Positions 56,996 to 64,000 of a stretch of 64,000 nt of DNA are shown here, one piece after another. Below the pieces are notes generated by a model, which made no database searches, was not told where the DNA came from, and was given only the letters and a program-made list of their open reading frames with translations. The position numbers and the translations under genes are program-made. This stretch comes from Euzebya rosea. Lineage in GTDB: Bacteria > Actinomycetota > Nitriliruptoria > Euzebyales > Euzebyaceae. Location: assembly GCF_003073135.1 (NCBI RefSeq), contig NZ_PGDQ01000006.1, positions 186,001 to 250,000 on the forward strand. The letters run 5' to 3'. Position 1 is the stretch's first letter; each line of letters starts with the position of its first letter.

Positions 56996-58237
56996 TCAGC
57001 CGGTGCGAGCCAAACGGCGCAGGTCGGTGGAGGGGTCTGCGAGGGCAGCATCGTCGACGGCGAGGTCGGCGGCAACCAGCGCCTGCGCACCGCGGACGAC
57101 TCGGCCGACCTGTCGGCCGCGCGACACACCGGTCGCCGCGACCAGCTGGTCGCCCCGGACGCCGAAGGCGAACAGGCCGGTCTCCAGGTCGTCGGCCGAC
57201 CCGCGCAGGACCCAGCGGTCGGCGCGGTCGGGCCATCCGGCGACCTGCACGGAGAGGTCCAGCTGGTCCGACCACGACCACGGCACGTCGACGTAGCGGG
57301 TGGGCTCGCCGAGGATCGTGCGGGCGGCGTGCTGGCCCATCGCCATGGCCGGTGTGTAGGCCTCGTGGCGAGTGGTGGTCCCGTCGGCTGCGCGGACACG
57401 GGCCACGTCGCCGATCGCCATGATCGTCGGGTCGCTGGTGACGAGCAGCTCGTCGACCAGCACCCCGTCGTCGATGGCCAGGCCCGCGGCGGCTGCCAGG
57501 TCGGTCCGTGGCGACACGCCGGTGGCGACCAGCACGTGGTCGGCCGGCAGCTCGGTCCCGTCGGCCAGGCACACCACGGCGTGCCCGGCCGATGACGCGG
57601 CGGAGGACACCACCGAGGTGGGAGGGGTTGCCAGGCGCACCTCGATGCCCTCGGCGGCGTGCCGGTCCAGGACCACCGCCGACACCTCGGGCGGCAGCAC
57701 CCGGCCGAGCGCGGTCGGCGCGGCCTCCAGGACCACCACCGACGCGCCGCGAGTACGTGCGGCCGCGGCGACCTCGAGGCCGATCAGGCCCGCCCCGACG
57801 ACGACCAACCGGGCACCGGGACGAAGCCGGTCGGCCAGTACCTCGGCCTCGGCGGCGTCGCGCAGGGTGCTGGCGTCGGGGCCGTCCAGGCCGGGGACGG
57901 GCGGCACCCTCGGTGCGGCACCGGTGGCCAGCACCAGCCGGTCCCAGCCGATCCGCTTGCCGTCGGCCGTGACGACCTCGTGGGCCGTGCGGTCGATCTC
58001 CACGACGTCGGCACGGCGGACGACGTCGTCGGTCAGCACCTCGGGGAACAGCTCGGGCGCCGCGGCCATCTCCCCGGTCAGCAACCCCTTGGAGACCGCA
58101 GTCCGGTCGTACGGCGTGCATCCCTCACCCGCGAGCACGACCACCGAGCCGTCGTGCCCGCCCCGGTGCAGCCCGTGGACCAGCGCAGCCGCAGCAGGGC
58201 CGCCGCCGACCACCACCACCCGTGGACCAGCCGTCAT
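56996..58237 (-). CDS. Ferredoxin reductase (putidaredoxin/rubredoxin reductase type)
   Basis: This 413-residue FAD-dependent NAD(P)H oxidoreductase has two Rossmann motifs, VVVVGGGPAAAALVHGLHRGG (FAD) and LVVVGAGLIGLEVAAAARTRG (NAD(P)H). It also has YDRTAVSKGLL, LVLATGAAPR, IMAIGDVARV and the C-terminal reductase domain (DQLDLSVQVAGWPDRADRWV) found in putidaredoxin reductase, ThcD and BphA4. These enzymes pass electrons to a ferredoxin feeding a P450 or Rieske oxygenase. Its start overlaps the upstream SDR stop (ATGA). The Rieske ferredoxin and P450 are encoded divergently just beyond the SDR, so this is likely their reductase. Confidence 0.9.
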   Translation of the reverse strand: MTAGPRVVVVGGGPAAAALVHGLHRGGHDGSVVVLAGEGCTPYDRTAVSKGLLTGEMAAAPELFPEVLTDDVVRRADVVEIDRTAHEVVTADGKRIGWDRLVLATGAAPRVPPVPGLDGPDASTLRDAAEAEVLADRLRPGARLVVVGAGLIGLEVAAAARTRGASVVVLEAAPTALGRVLPPEVSAVVLDRHAAEGIEVRLATPPTSVVSSAASSAGHAVVCLADGTELPADHVLVATGVSPRTDLAAAAGLAIDDGVLVDELLVTSDPTIMAIGDVARVRAADGTTTRHEAYTPAMAMGQHAARTILGEPTRYVDVPWSWSDQLDLSVQVAGWPDRADRWVLRGSADDLETGLFAFGVRGDQLVAATGVSRGRQVGRVVRGAQALVAADLAVDDAALADPSTDLRRLARTG

Positions 58238-58992
58238 GCCGTCGCCCCACCGTCGACGACGAGCGTCGCCCCCGACACGTACGACGCCTCGTCGGACAGC
58301 AGGAACACGATGGTCGCCGCGATCTCCGACGGGTCGGCCCAGCGGCCCAGCGGGATCGCGCGGGTGACCCGCTCCATCGACTCCTCCGTGACGTCGCCCA
58401 CCATCGGGGTCGCGGTGCCGCCGGGACAGACGGCGTTGACGCGTACGCCGTGGCGGCCGTACTCGCGCGCGGCGGTCCGGGTGTAGGCGATCGCGGCGGC
58501 CTTGGACGCGGAGTAGGGTGCCAGCCCCGGTCGGGCGCCGAGCGCCGCGTTGGACGCCACGTTGACGATCGCGCCCCCGCCCGAGGCCACCATGTGCGGC
58601 AGCACCTGCTGCATGGTCGACAGGACCGCGTGGGTGTTGACCTCGAAGGTGGTCCGCGCGCGGCTGAGGGGTTGGTCGGCCATGCGGTCGCCGGTGTGGC
58701 CGAGCGTGCCGGCGCAGTTGACCAGGCCGTGCACGCGGCCGAGGTCGCGGATGGCCTCCGACATCGCAACCGCCACGGCGCCCTCGTCGGTGACGTCCAG
58801 CACGGCGGCGCGGTGCGGCGCCTCCACCTCGATCGCCGACAGGTCCCACGAGACGGTCGTGGCCCCTCGCCCGCGCAGCAGCTCGACGGTCGCCAGGCCG
58901 ATTCCGGACCCGGCGCCGGTCACGGCCACCACCCGCCCGTCGAGGTCTGCCACGTTCGCTCCGTCCACATCGAGTTCCATCGTCGAGCCCAC
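58234..58992 (-). CDS. Short-chain dehydrogenase/reductase (E-controlled leftward unit)
   Basis: This 252-residue classical SDR has VVAVTGAGSGIGLATVELL, NCAGTLG, the Ser of IVNVASNAAL, Tyr and Lys in APYSASKAAAIAYTR, and GATLVVDGGAT at the C-terminus. NAD(P)-dependent oxidation or reduction of a hydroxyl/keto group is expected. It overlaps the ferredoxin reductase gene by 4 nt and starts 59 bp from operator E, opposite the Rieske ferredoxin gene. It might oxidise the alcohol made by the P450, which is an inference. Confidence 0.9.
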   Translation of the reverse strand: MGSTMELDVDGANVADLDGRVVAVTGAGSGIGLATVELLRGRGATTVSWDLSAIEVEAPHRAAVLDVTDEGAVAVAMSEAIRDLGRVHGLVNCAGTLGHTGDRMADQPLSRARTTFEVNTHAVLSTMQQVLPHMVASGGGAIVNVASNAALGARPGLAPYSASKAAAIAYTRTAAREYGRHGVRVNAVCPGGTATPMVGDVTEESMERVTRAIPLGRWADPSEIAATIVFLLSDEASYVSGATLVVDGGATA

Positions 58993-59045
58993 GCCGGGCC
59001 CGTATCGACACCCGGCCCGGACCGCGGGAACACGGCCCGACAGGG

Positions 59046-59075
59046 TTGTCTACTTACCGTTCGGTAGACTATTAT
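59046..59075 (+). promoter_or_regulatory. Promoter of the Rieske-LLM-P450 operon
   Basis: TTGTCT (59046-59051), an 18-bp spacer and TATTAT (59070-59075) form a plausible sigma-70-type promoter. Operator E lies in the spacer, an arrangement typical of repression by steric exclusion. The GTG of the Rieske gene is 38 nt downstream of the -10 box. Confidence 0.6.
59051..59070. promoter_or_regulatory. Operator E between the SDR and Rieske ferredoxin genes
   Basis: The 20-bp stretch TACTTACCGTTCGGTAGACT contains the dyad TACCG-TT-CGGTA (59055-59066) and the ACTTACC half-site seen at operators F, G and H. It sits in the spacer of the rightward promoter and could control both divergent units. Confidence 0.7.
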
Positions 59076-59113
59076 GGCGAGGCACCACCAGACAACCCCC
59101 GGGAGGAACCAGC

Positions 59114-59440
59114 GTGGACGAGTCGAGCGCACATCGGGTGGCCGGGGCTGCGTCCCTGGCGCCCGGCGAGGTCCGGCTGCTCGAGGTCGGGGGCCAGCGT
59201 GTCTGCCTGGCCCGCACCGACGACGACGAGCTGTTCGCGGTCGACGACATCTGCAGCCACGAGGAGGAGTCGCTCAGCGAGGGCTGGCTGGATGGCAGCT
59301 GCATCGAGTGTCCCGCTCACAACTCCGTGTTCGACCTCCGCACCGGCGAGGCGCTGACCCTCCCCGCGACCGAGCCCGTCCGCACCTACCCCGTCACCAC
59401 CGACGGCGACGACGTCATCGTCACCGTCCCCACGGCCTGA
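59114..59440 (+). CDS. Rieske-type [2Fe-2S] ferredoxin
   Basis: This 108-residue protein has the Rieske cluster motif: Cys47-x-His49 (ICSHEEESLSEGW) and Cys66-x2-His69 (IECPAHNSVF), with an extra Cys63 just before. The fold (LLEVGGQRVCLARTDDDELF, then FDLRTGEALTLPATEPVRTY) fits small Rieske ferredoxins such as BphF-like carriers. The start is GTG 59114 after a GGGAGG site. It is the first gene of a unit with the LLM, P450 and TIM-barrel genes, so it is the best candidate electron donor to the P450, recharged by the reductase encoded on the opposite strand. Confidence 0.92.
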   Translation: MDESSAHRVAGAASLAPGEVRLLEVGGQRVCLARTDDDELFAVDDICSHEEESLSEGWLDGSCIECPAHNSVFDLRTGEALTLPATEPVRTYPVTTDGDDVIVTVPTA

Positions 59441-59478
59441 CCCCCGCTCGCCACCGACGACCCCCCACAGGAGCCCCC

Positions 59479-60594
59479 ATGGACATCCAGCTCGGCGCAC
59501 CCGGCGCCATCACCCCGCCGATCGACCGTGGCATCGCCGCCGGGGTGAAGATGGAGCAGGCCGGCTACGACGGGGTCTGGTGGCCCGACCACCTGATGGG
59601 CTGGCACCCCGACAGCATGTGGAACACCGACTACACGCCGCTGGCGAACTACCAGCAGTCCAGCCACGTGTACGCCGACCCGTTCGCCATGATGTCGGCC
59701 GTCGGTGCCCAGACCGAGACGATCAAGCTCGGCACCTGCGTGACCGACCTGCTGCGCCGTCACCCGGCCTCGGTCGCCCAGACCATGCTGACGCTGGACC
59801 ACATGACCAAGGGCCGCGCCATCCTCGGCGTCGGCTCGGGAGAGCAGCTCAACATCGAGCCCTACGGGATGGAGTGGGACAAGCCGGTCGGCAAGCTCGC
59901 CGAGGGCCTCGAGGTCATCAAGCTGCTGTTCAACGCCGGCGCGGAGAAGGTCGACTTCGAGGGCACCCACTTCCGGCTGAAGGACGCAGTGATGGGACTG
60001 GACCCCTACGGCGACACCCCACCGGAGATCTGGCTGGCCGCCCACGGCCCCCGCATGCTCGGCCTGACGGGGCAGTACGCCGACGGCTGGCTGCCCACCA
60101 AGATGTCACCGGAGGCCTACCGCTCCTCCCTCGACACCATCCTGAAGGCCGGCAAGGACGCCGGGCGGGACATGGAGGGCTTCACGCCCGGCATGCTCGG
60201 CTACTTCCTGATCGGCCCCGACGAGGAGTCCGTCCAGCGGCTGCTGGCCTCGGAGATGGTCCGCATGCTCTGCATCCTCATGCCCAACTGGGTGTACGAA
60301 TCCATGGGGCTCGAACCGCCGCTCGGCGGCAGCGGTGGCTTCCACGACTTCATCCCCACCCGGGTGCCGCGTGAGGAGGTCGACCGGATCCTGACCAGGA
60401 TCCCGCCGCAGGTGTCGTCGCACTACGCCTTCGCCGGCACGCCCGAGCAGCTGGCCGAGGAGATCGAGGCCTACCACGACGCCGGCCTGCGCCACCTCGT
60501 CATGTGGAACATCACCGGCCTCGGTGACCCCGAGCTCGCCCGCTACAGCTTCAAGGGCATGGACGAGCTGAAGGCCATGGTCAGGTCAGCCTGA
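59479..60594 (+). CDS. LLM-class (luciferase-like) flavin or F420-dependent oxidoreductase
   Basis: This 371-residue TIM-barrel oxidoreductase belongs to the bacterial luciferase/F420 family. Elements include YDGVWWPDHLMGWHPDSMW, KLGTCVTDLLRRHPASVAQT, GRAILGVGSGEQLNIEPYGM, PPEIWLAAHGPRMLGLTGQY (residues about 180-200) and PEQLAEEIEAYHDAGLRHLV. The lack of a short-chain NADPH motif and the similarity to phthiodiolone ketoreductase/Mer-like proteins favour F420 over FMN, but this is an inference. It lies 38 nt after the Rieske gene and 42 nt before the P450. It would reduce an enone or ketone, or oxidise an alcohol, in the pathway. Confidence 0.86.
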   Translation: MDIQLGAPGAITPPIDRGIAAGVKMEQAGYDGVWWPDHLMGWHPDSMWNTDYTPLANYQQSSHVYADPFAMMSAVGAQTETIKLGTCVTDLLRRHPASVAQTMLTLDHMTKGRAILGVGSGEQLNIEPYGMEWDKPVGKLAEGLEVIKLLFNAGAEKVDFEGTHFRLKDAVMGLDPYGDTPPEIWLAAHGPRMLGLTGQYADGWLPTKMSPEAYRSSLDTILKAGKDAGRDMEGFTPGMLGYFLIGPDEESVQRLLASEMVRMLCILMPNWVYESMGLEPPLGGSGGFHDFIPTRVPREEVDRILTRIPPQVSSHYAFAGTPEQLAEEIEAYHDAGLRHLVMWNITGLGDPELARYSFKGMDELKAMVRSA

Positions 60595-60636
60595 CCGCGC
60601 CCGACCGCACACCCACGACCACCTCCAGGAGCCACC

Positions 60637-61896
60637 ATGACCACGACCGCGCTCGACGACGTCGACCTGCTGTCCCCGGCAGCGACCGAGGACCCCTACG
60701 CCACGATGCAGGCGCTGCGCGATGCCGCGCCTGCCGTGTGGTCGGACCGTCATCAGGCCTGGGTGGTCGCCCGCTACCGCGACGTCGAGTCGGCGCTGAC
60801 CGACCGGCGGCTGTCCTCCGACCGGGTCGCGCCGGTGCTGGCCCGGGCCCGCGCGGAGGACGCCCCGGGTGAGGAGTCCTCGGCCTCGCGGATCCTCGAG
60901 ATCCTGAAGTCGTGGATGGTCGTGTCGGACCCACCGGCCCACACCCGCCTGCGCAAGCTGGCTGCCGGCGCCTTCAAGGGCCAGCGGATCAGCCTCATGG
61001 GCGAGGCCATCCAGGCACGCGTCGACCAGATCCTCGACGACTTCATCGCCTCGGGTGAAGGCGACCTGATCCATCACGTCGCCTACCCCCTGCCCGCCGC
61101 CGTCATCGCGGAGATGATGGGTGTGCCGCTGGAGGACCAGGACCGCTTCCGGGCATGGTCCGACGAGCTCGCCCTGGTGGCGTTCGGGGCCGGTGGGGCC
61201 GCCCGTGGCGACCGCCACGAACGGGCGCTGCGGGGCATCGAGGAGATGTTCGCCTACCTCCAGGGGCTGGTCGACGCCGCACGGGCCGAGCCGGGCGAGG
61301 ACATGATCAGCGCCCTGGCCGCCCCCGTGGAGGACGGCGACCGGCTTGACGACCAGGAGCTGCTGAGCATGCTCGCGCTGCTGCTGTTCGCCGGCCACGA
61401 GACCACGATCAACGCCACCGCCAACGGCGTCCTGGCCCTGCTGCGCAACCCCGACCAGATGCAGGCGATGCGCGAGGACCCCGACATGGCCGCCAAGGCG
61501 GTGGAGGAGCTGCTGCGCATCGACGGGCCGATCAAGGTGCTGGTCCGCTGGGTGCTGGAGGACATCGACATCGACGGGGTCACCGTCCCGGCCGGTGACC
61601 GGATCTTCCTCGCGCTCGCTGGGGCCAACCACGACCCCGACTACTTCGACGACGCCGCGTCGCTGGACATCACCCGCCACCCCAACCGCCACGTCGCGTT
61701 CGGCCGGGGCATCCACGCGTGCATCGGTGCGCAGCTGGCCCGGCTGGAGATGCGCCACATGCTGCAGAGCATCGTCGAGCGGTTGCCCGGCCTGCGGCTG
61801 GCCGACGACGCCACCCTGGAGTACGTCCCGAGCCTGGCGTCCCGCGCGCTGAAGGAGCTGCCGGTCGTGCACGACGCCGGGCCTTCCACCCGGTGA
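60637..61896 (+). CDS. Cytochrome P450
   Basis: This 419-residue soluble bacterial P450 has the I-helix oxygen-activation motif LLFAGHETTINA (near residue 250), the K-helix ExxR in AVEELLRIDGPIK (near 290) and the haem-binding motif FGRGIHACIGAQLARLE with the ligand Cys362. It needs two electrons from a ferredoxin, and the same operon encodes a Rieske ferredoxin while the divergent operon encodes a reductase. The stop overlaps the next gene's GTG (GTGA). It probably hydroxylates the hydrophobic substrate of the pathway; the substrate is unknown. Confidence 0.95.
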   Translation: MTTTALDDVDLLSPAATEDPYATMQALRDAAPAVWSDRHQAWVVARYRDVESALTDRRLSSDRVAPVLARARAEDAPGEESSASRILEILKSWMVVSDPPAHTRLRKLAAGAFKGQRISLMGEAIQARVDQILDDFIASGEGDLIHHVAYPLPAAVIAEMMGVPLEDQDRFRAWSDELALVAFGAGGAARGDRHERALRGIEEMFAYLQGLVDAARAEPGEDMISALAAPVEDGDRLDDQELLSMLALLLFAGHETTINATANGVLALLRNPDQMQAMREDPDMAAKAVEELLRIDGPIKVLVRWVLEDIDIDGVTVPAGDRIFLALAGANHDPDYFDDAASLDITRHPNRHVAFGRGIHACIGAQLARLEMRHMLQSIVERLPGLRLADDATLEYVPSLASRALKELPVVHDAGPSTR

Positions 61897-62717
61897 GCGA
61901 CGGCCCGGCACCCGAGATGGTGCTGTCGGTCATGACCGTGCCCGACGCGCCGTTCGAGGCCAGGGTCGTTGCGGCGGCCGCCGCGGGATTCGACGGGATC
62001 GGGCTGCGGCCGGGTGACCGGACACGTGCCCACCAAGCCGGCCTGTCCGACGCCGACCTGCAGGCGATGCTGCGCGACGGCGGACTGGACGTCGTGGAGA
62101 TCGACGTCATCAGCGGCTGGGGCGGCACGGGGGAGCAGCAGGCCAGCGCGCGACGCCACGAGCAGCGGGTCTTCGAGCTGGCCGACGCGCTCGGCGGACG
62201 CCATGTCACGGTCGTCGGTGACGTCGAGGGGTCGCGGGATCGGGTCGCGTCGACGTTCGCCGACCTGTGCGACCGGGCCGCCGCGCACGACCTGGGCGTC
62301 GGGCTGGAGTACCTCCCGTGGACGACCGTGCCCGACCTGCCCACCGCGCTGCGGATCGTCGAGGACGCCGGACGGCCGAACGGCAGGGTCGTCATCGACA
62401 GCTGGCACCACTTCCGGGGCGCGGACGACATCCACCAGCTCGAGGACGTCCCCGCCGAGCTGGTCGCCGCCGTCCAGATCGACGACGCCGGGCCTCGCCA
62501 GGACGACGTGCCGCTGGTGGAGGAGACCATGGACCGCCAGCTGCCCGGGGACGGCACCTTCGACCTGCGGTCGTTCCTCCGGGCGCTGCGGCACGTGCTC
62601 GCCACGACGCCGCTGTGCGTGGAGGTCATCTCCCCGCGGCTGGCGGTGATGCCACCGACCAAGGCGGTTGCGTTGGCCGCGGCGGCGACTCGGTCCGTGC
62701 TCGGCGCGCGTCGCTGA
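61893..62717 (+). CDS. Sugar-phosphate-isomerase-like TIM-barrel protein
   Basis: This 274-residue protein has the xylose-isomerase-like TIM-barrel pattern (AP-endonuclease family 2/IolE-like): FEARVVAAAAAGFDGIGLRPG, VVEIDVISGWGG, VTVVGDVEGSRD, GLEYLPWTTVPDLPTAL, RVVIDSWHHFRGADDIHQL and CVEVISPRLAV. Metal-ligand positions are suggested by Glu in VGLEYLPW, Asp and His in IDSWHHF and Glu in LCVEVISP. GTG 61893 overlaps the P450 stop, fixing the start. Such proteins in CoA-degradation clusters are often isomerases or C-C-bond enzymes of unknown substrate; the role here is inferred only from operon position. Confidence 0.78.
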   Translation: MSDGPAPEMVLSVMTVPDAPFEARVVAAAAAGFDGIGLRPGDRTRAHQAGLSDADLQAMLRDGGLDVVEIDVISGWGGTGEQQASARRHEQRVFELADALGGRHVTVVGDVEGSRDRVASTFADLCDRAAAHDLGVGLEYLPWTTVPDLPTALRIVEDAGRPNGRVVIDSWHHFRGADDIHQLEDVPAELVAAVQIDDAGPRQDDVPLVEETMDRQLPGDGTFDLRSFLRALRHVLATTPLCVEVISPRLAVMPPTKAVALAAAATRSVLGARR

Positions 62718-62732
62718 GGCCGTCCCGTGGGG

Positions 62733-63197
62733 TCAGGCCGTCTGCGGGGTGCGGCGTCGCGGGTGTCCGCTGTAGGTGCGGGCCGGCCCGCCGCCATCGG
62801 GTTCCGACCCGATGCCGTGCAGCTCGTGGCGGGCGATCCGCCAGCCGTCGCCGGTGAGGACGAGGGACTGGACGTACCGGCCGTGCAGCAGCCACGTCCC
62901 ACCGGTGTCGCGGAAGCGGTGGAAGGCCTGGACGACGGCGGTCTGGGTCGCCCGGTCCCACTGGGCGTCGACGACGTGGCTGCCGATGAGGTGACTGGTG
63001 GCCTCGCACCGATCCAGCGCCTTCCCGACGTAGGCGACGATCTCGTCTCGGCCCGTCAGCTCCGTGCCCAGCAGCCACGCGGTCGCGTCCTCGGTGAACA
63101 GCGTGGCGAGGCTGTCGAGGTCCACCGCGTCGATGTGGTCGGCGTATCGGCCGAGCAGCCCACGGATGGCCTCGAGGTCGTTGGCGGTGTTGGACAT
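62733..63197 (-). CDS. SnoaL/NTF2-like protein
   Basis: This 154-residue protein has the NTF2-like cone fold: LEAIRGLLGRYADHIDAVDLDSLATLFTED, then GRDEIVAYVGKALDRCEAT, SHLIGSHVVDAQWDRATQTAVVQAF and GTWLLHGRYVQSLVLTGDGWRIARHEL. The His and Arg near the end of the cone could bind a carbonyl or CoA thioester. Families with this fold include ketosteroid isomerase, SnoaL and the bile-acid dehydratase BaiE, so an isomerase or dehydratase role is possible but not shown. It is leftward, convergent with the TIM-barrel gene and divergent from the hydrolase, with operator H between. Confidence 0.82.
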   Translation of the reverse strand: MSNTANDLEAIRGLLGRYADHIDAVDLDSLATLFTEDATAWLLGTELTGRDEIVAYVGKALDRCEATSHLIGSHVVDAQWDRATQTAVVQAFHRFRDTGGTWLLHGRYVQSLVLTGDGWRIARHELHGIGSEPDGGGPARTYSGHPRRRTPQTA

Positions 63198-63220
63198 GGC
63201 GGCTCCTCAACGCAGGTGAC

Positions 63221-63234
63221 TTACTGATAAGTAA
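63221..63234. promoter_or_regulatory. Operator H between the SnoaL-like gene and the hydrolase
   Basis: TTACT-GATA-AGTAA is a palindrome with perfect 5-bp arms within the longer ACTTACTGATAAGTAA context, close to operator A (ACTGACTGATCAGTCAGT). A TAAACT -10-like box starts at 63232, as at operator G, so the rightward hydrolase promoter would be blocked. Confidence 0.68.
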
Positions 63235-63254
63235 ACTATGACAGGATCCGTCGC

Positions 63255-64000
63255 ATGACCAGTCCTCCACCACCCTGGTTGGGCGCCGCCCTCGCCCGCG
63301 AACCGCGCTCGGTCGCGACGACGGTCGACGGGGTGGCCCAGCACCGGCTGGAGTGGGGGACGCCCGGGCAGCCGCTCGTGGTCCTCCTGCACGGCGGCGG
63401 GGCACACGCGCGGTGGTGGAGCGCCGTCGCCGGGCTGCTGGCGGATTCGTGGCACGTCGTCGCGCTGGACATGGTCGGCCACGGCCGCTCGTCACATCGC
63501 GCCGGCTACACCTTCGGCAGCTGGGTCGACCAGGTGATGGCCGTGGTGGAGGAGGTGGGCGCGGCGTCCCCGCTGGTCGTCGGGCACTCCATGTGCGGCG
63601 TCGTGGCGGCGATGGTCGGGGCCGAGCACGGGGACGGGCTCGGCGGAGTGGTCGTCGTGGACACCCCGCTGGACATCCCCCGACCGGAGTCCATCGGCCA
63701 CGCCGAGCAGATCATGGCATCGCGGCGGTACGCCGAGTCGGCCGAGGCCCTGACCAGCAGGTTCCGCCTGCTGCCCGACCAGCCGGTCGTCCACCCCTCC
63801 CTCCTGGCGCACCTCGCCGAGCACGCGGTCGTGGAGACCCCCGACGGGTGGACGTGGGCGTTCGACCCGACCCTGTTCGTGGGCCACCCAGCCGACCGAC
63901 CACGAGAGGTCGGGGAGGTGCTGGCGGCCAGCGGCTGCCCCACGACGGTGATCGTGGCCGACGACTCCCCCGTCGTGCCGCCCGTGCAACGCGACCGCAT
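63255..64000 (+). CDS. Alpha/beta hydrolase (partial, right edge)
   Basis: The frame from ATG 63255 is open to the right edge (248 complete codons), so the C-terminus is missing. The alpha/beta-hydrolase core is clear: LVVLLHGGGAHARWW (oxyanion region), VVALDMVGHGRSSHRAGYTF and LVVGHSMCGVVAAM with nucleophile Ser112. The glycine normally after the Ser+1 residue is Cys here (GHSMC instead of GHSMG). The acid and His would follow, the His beyond the window. Enzymes like MhpC or meta-cleavage hydrolases cut C-C bonds; esterases are the alternative. It is controlled by operator H. Confidence 0.85.
   Translation, partial: MTSPPPPWLGAALAREPRSVATTVDGVAQHRLEWGTPGQPLVVLLHGGGAHARWWSAVAGLLADSWHVVALDMVGHGRSSHRAGYTFGSWVDQVMAVVEEVGAASPLVVGHSMCGVVAAMVGAEHGDGLGGVVVVDTPLDIPRPESIGHAEQIMASRRYAESAEALTSRFRLLPDQPVVHPSLLAHLAEHAVVETPDGWTWAFDPTLFVGHPADRPREVGEVLAASGCPTTVIVADDSPVVPPVQRDR

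Noticed and set aside
56953-56996. Biotin repressor operator upstream of bioY
   Set aside because: GAACGTAGCGAACGT is a direct repeat, not the inverted repeat expected for known biotin regulators such as BioQ or BirA.
47944-63197. Assignment of the island as a bai-type bile-acid 7-dehydroxylation operon
   Set aside because: An OYE-type flavoprotein, CoA ligases, SDRs and SnoaL-like proteins resemble bai genes, but the CoA transferase is missing and P450, F420-type and carboxylase genes do not belong to bai. Treated only as an analogy.

Overview
The window is GC-rich bacterial DNA (my visual impression is roughly 70% G+C or above). Genes are packed tightly, GTG starts are frequent, and coupled genes often overlap by 4 nt as ATGA or GTGA. 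A SARP/BTAD-type regulator, an actinobacterial-style class II aldolase, F420-type oxidoreductases and SDR/CoA-ligase arrays point to an actinobacterium. A deep-branching lineage such as Nitriliruptoria (Euzebya-like) is my guess, not something proven here. I saw no tRNA, rRNA, insertion sequence, prophage or CRISPR array.

Left half (1-36 kb), housekeeping and envelope genes. In order: a partial AhpD-like protein; a DCoH-VOC fusion; an aldo/keto reductase; a CotH lipoprotein divergent from a DUF4956-VTC pair; a TauE/SafE transporter; a three-domain secreted esterase; a GGDEF-EAL protein with a degenerate GGDEF site; a SARP-type regulator whose 3' end overlaps the first of two tandem FAD (PCMH-type) oxidases; a double-cupredoxin lipoprotein; a UvrA2-like ATPase; class II fructose-bisphosphate aldolase; a secreted neutral ceramidase; a 2066-residue alpha-2-macroglobulin that has lost its thioester; a quinone-oxidoreductase-like MDR protein; a SolA-like oxidase; adenosine deaminase; a KhtTU-type K+/H+ antiporter pair; and an MtfA-like peptidase.

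Middle (36-39.4 kb): a small membrane protein, a DUF1990 protein, an NTF2-like protein and a DoxX-like protein, with two striking inverted repeats.

Right half (39.4-64 kb): a catabolic island whose products act on CoA thioesters and hydrophobic substrates. It encodes a TetR repressor, a VOC protein, a CrtI-like flavoprotein, two acyl-CoA synthetases, a HadAB/ChsH-like hydratase pair, an NAD epimerase, a biotin-dependent carboxylase alpha subunit, a dienoyl-CoA-reductase-like flavoprotein, a thiolase, three SDRs, an FrhB-like Fe-S flavoprotein, BioY, a ferredoxin reductase, a Rieske ferredoxin, a luciferase-like (F420/flavin) oxidoreductase, a P450, a TIM-barrel isomerase-like protein, a SnoaL-like protein and an alpha/beta hydrolase.

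The main result is that most transcription-unit starts in this island carry a related palindrome built on ACTTACC / TTACCAAAC half-sites (eight sites, 38.2-63.2 kb). The only TetR gene in the window is the last gene of one of the controlled operons. I infer an autoregulated TetR regulon for a CoA-linked degradation pathway, possibly of a steroid- or terpenoid-like or other cyclic acid. The substrate cannot be read from the sequence, and no acyl-CoA dehydrogenase or crotonase lies inside the window, so the pathway probably continues past the right edge. Three clusters of short tandem or near-tandem repeats (43.9, 53.0 and 56.0-56.3 kb) lie in the same island.
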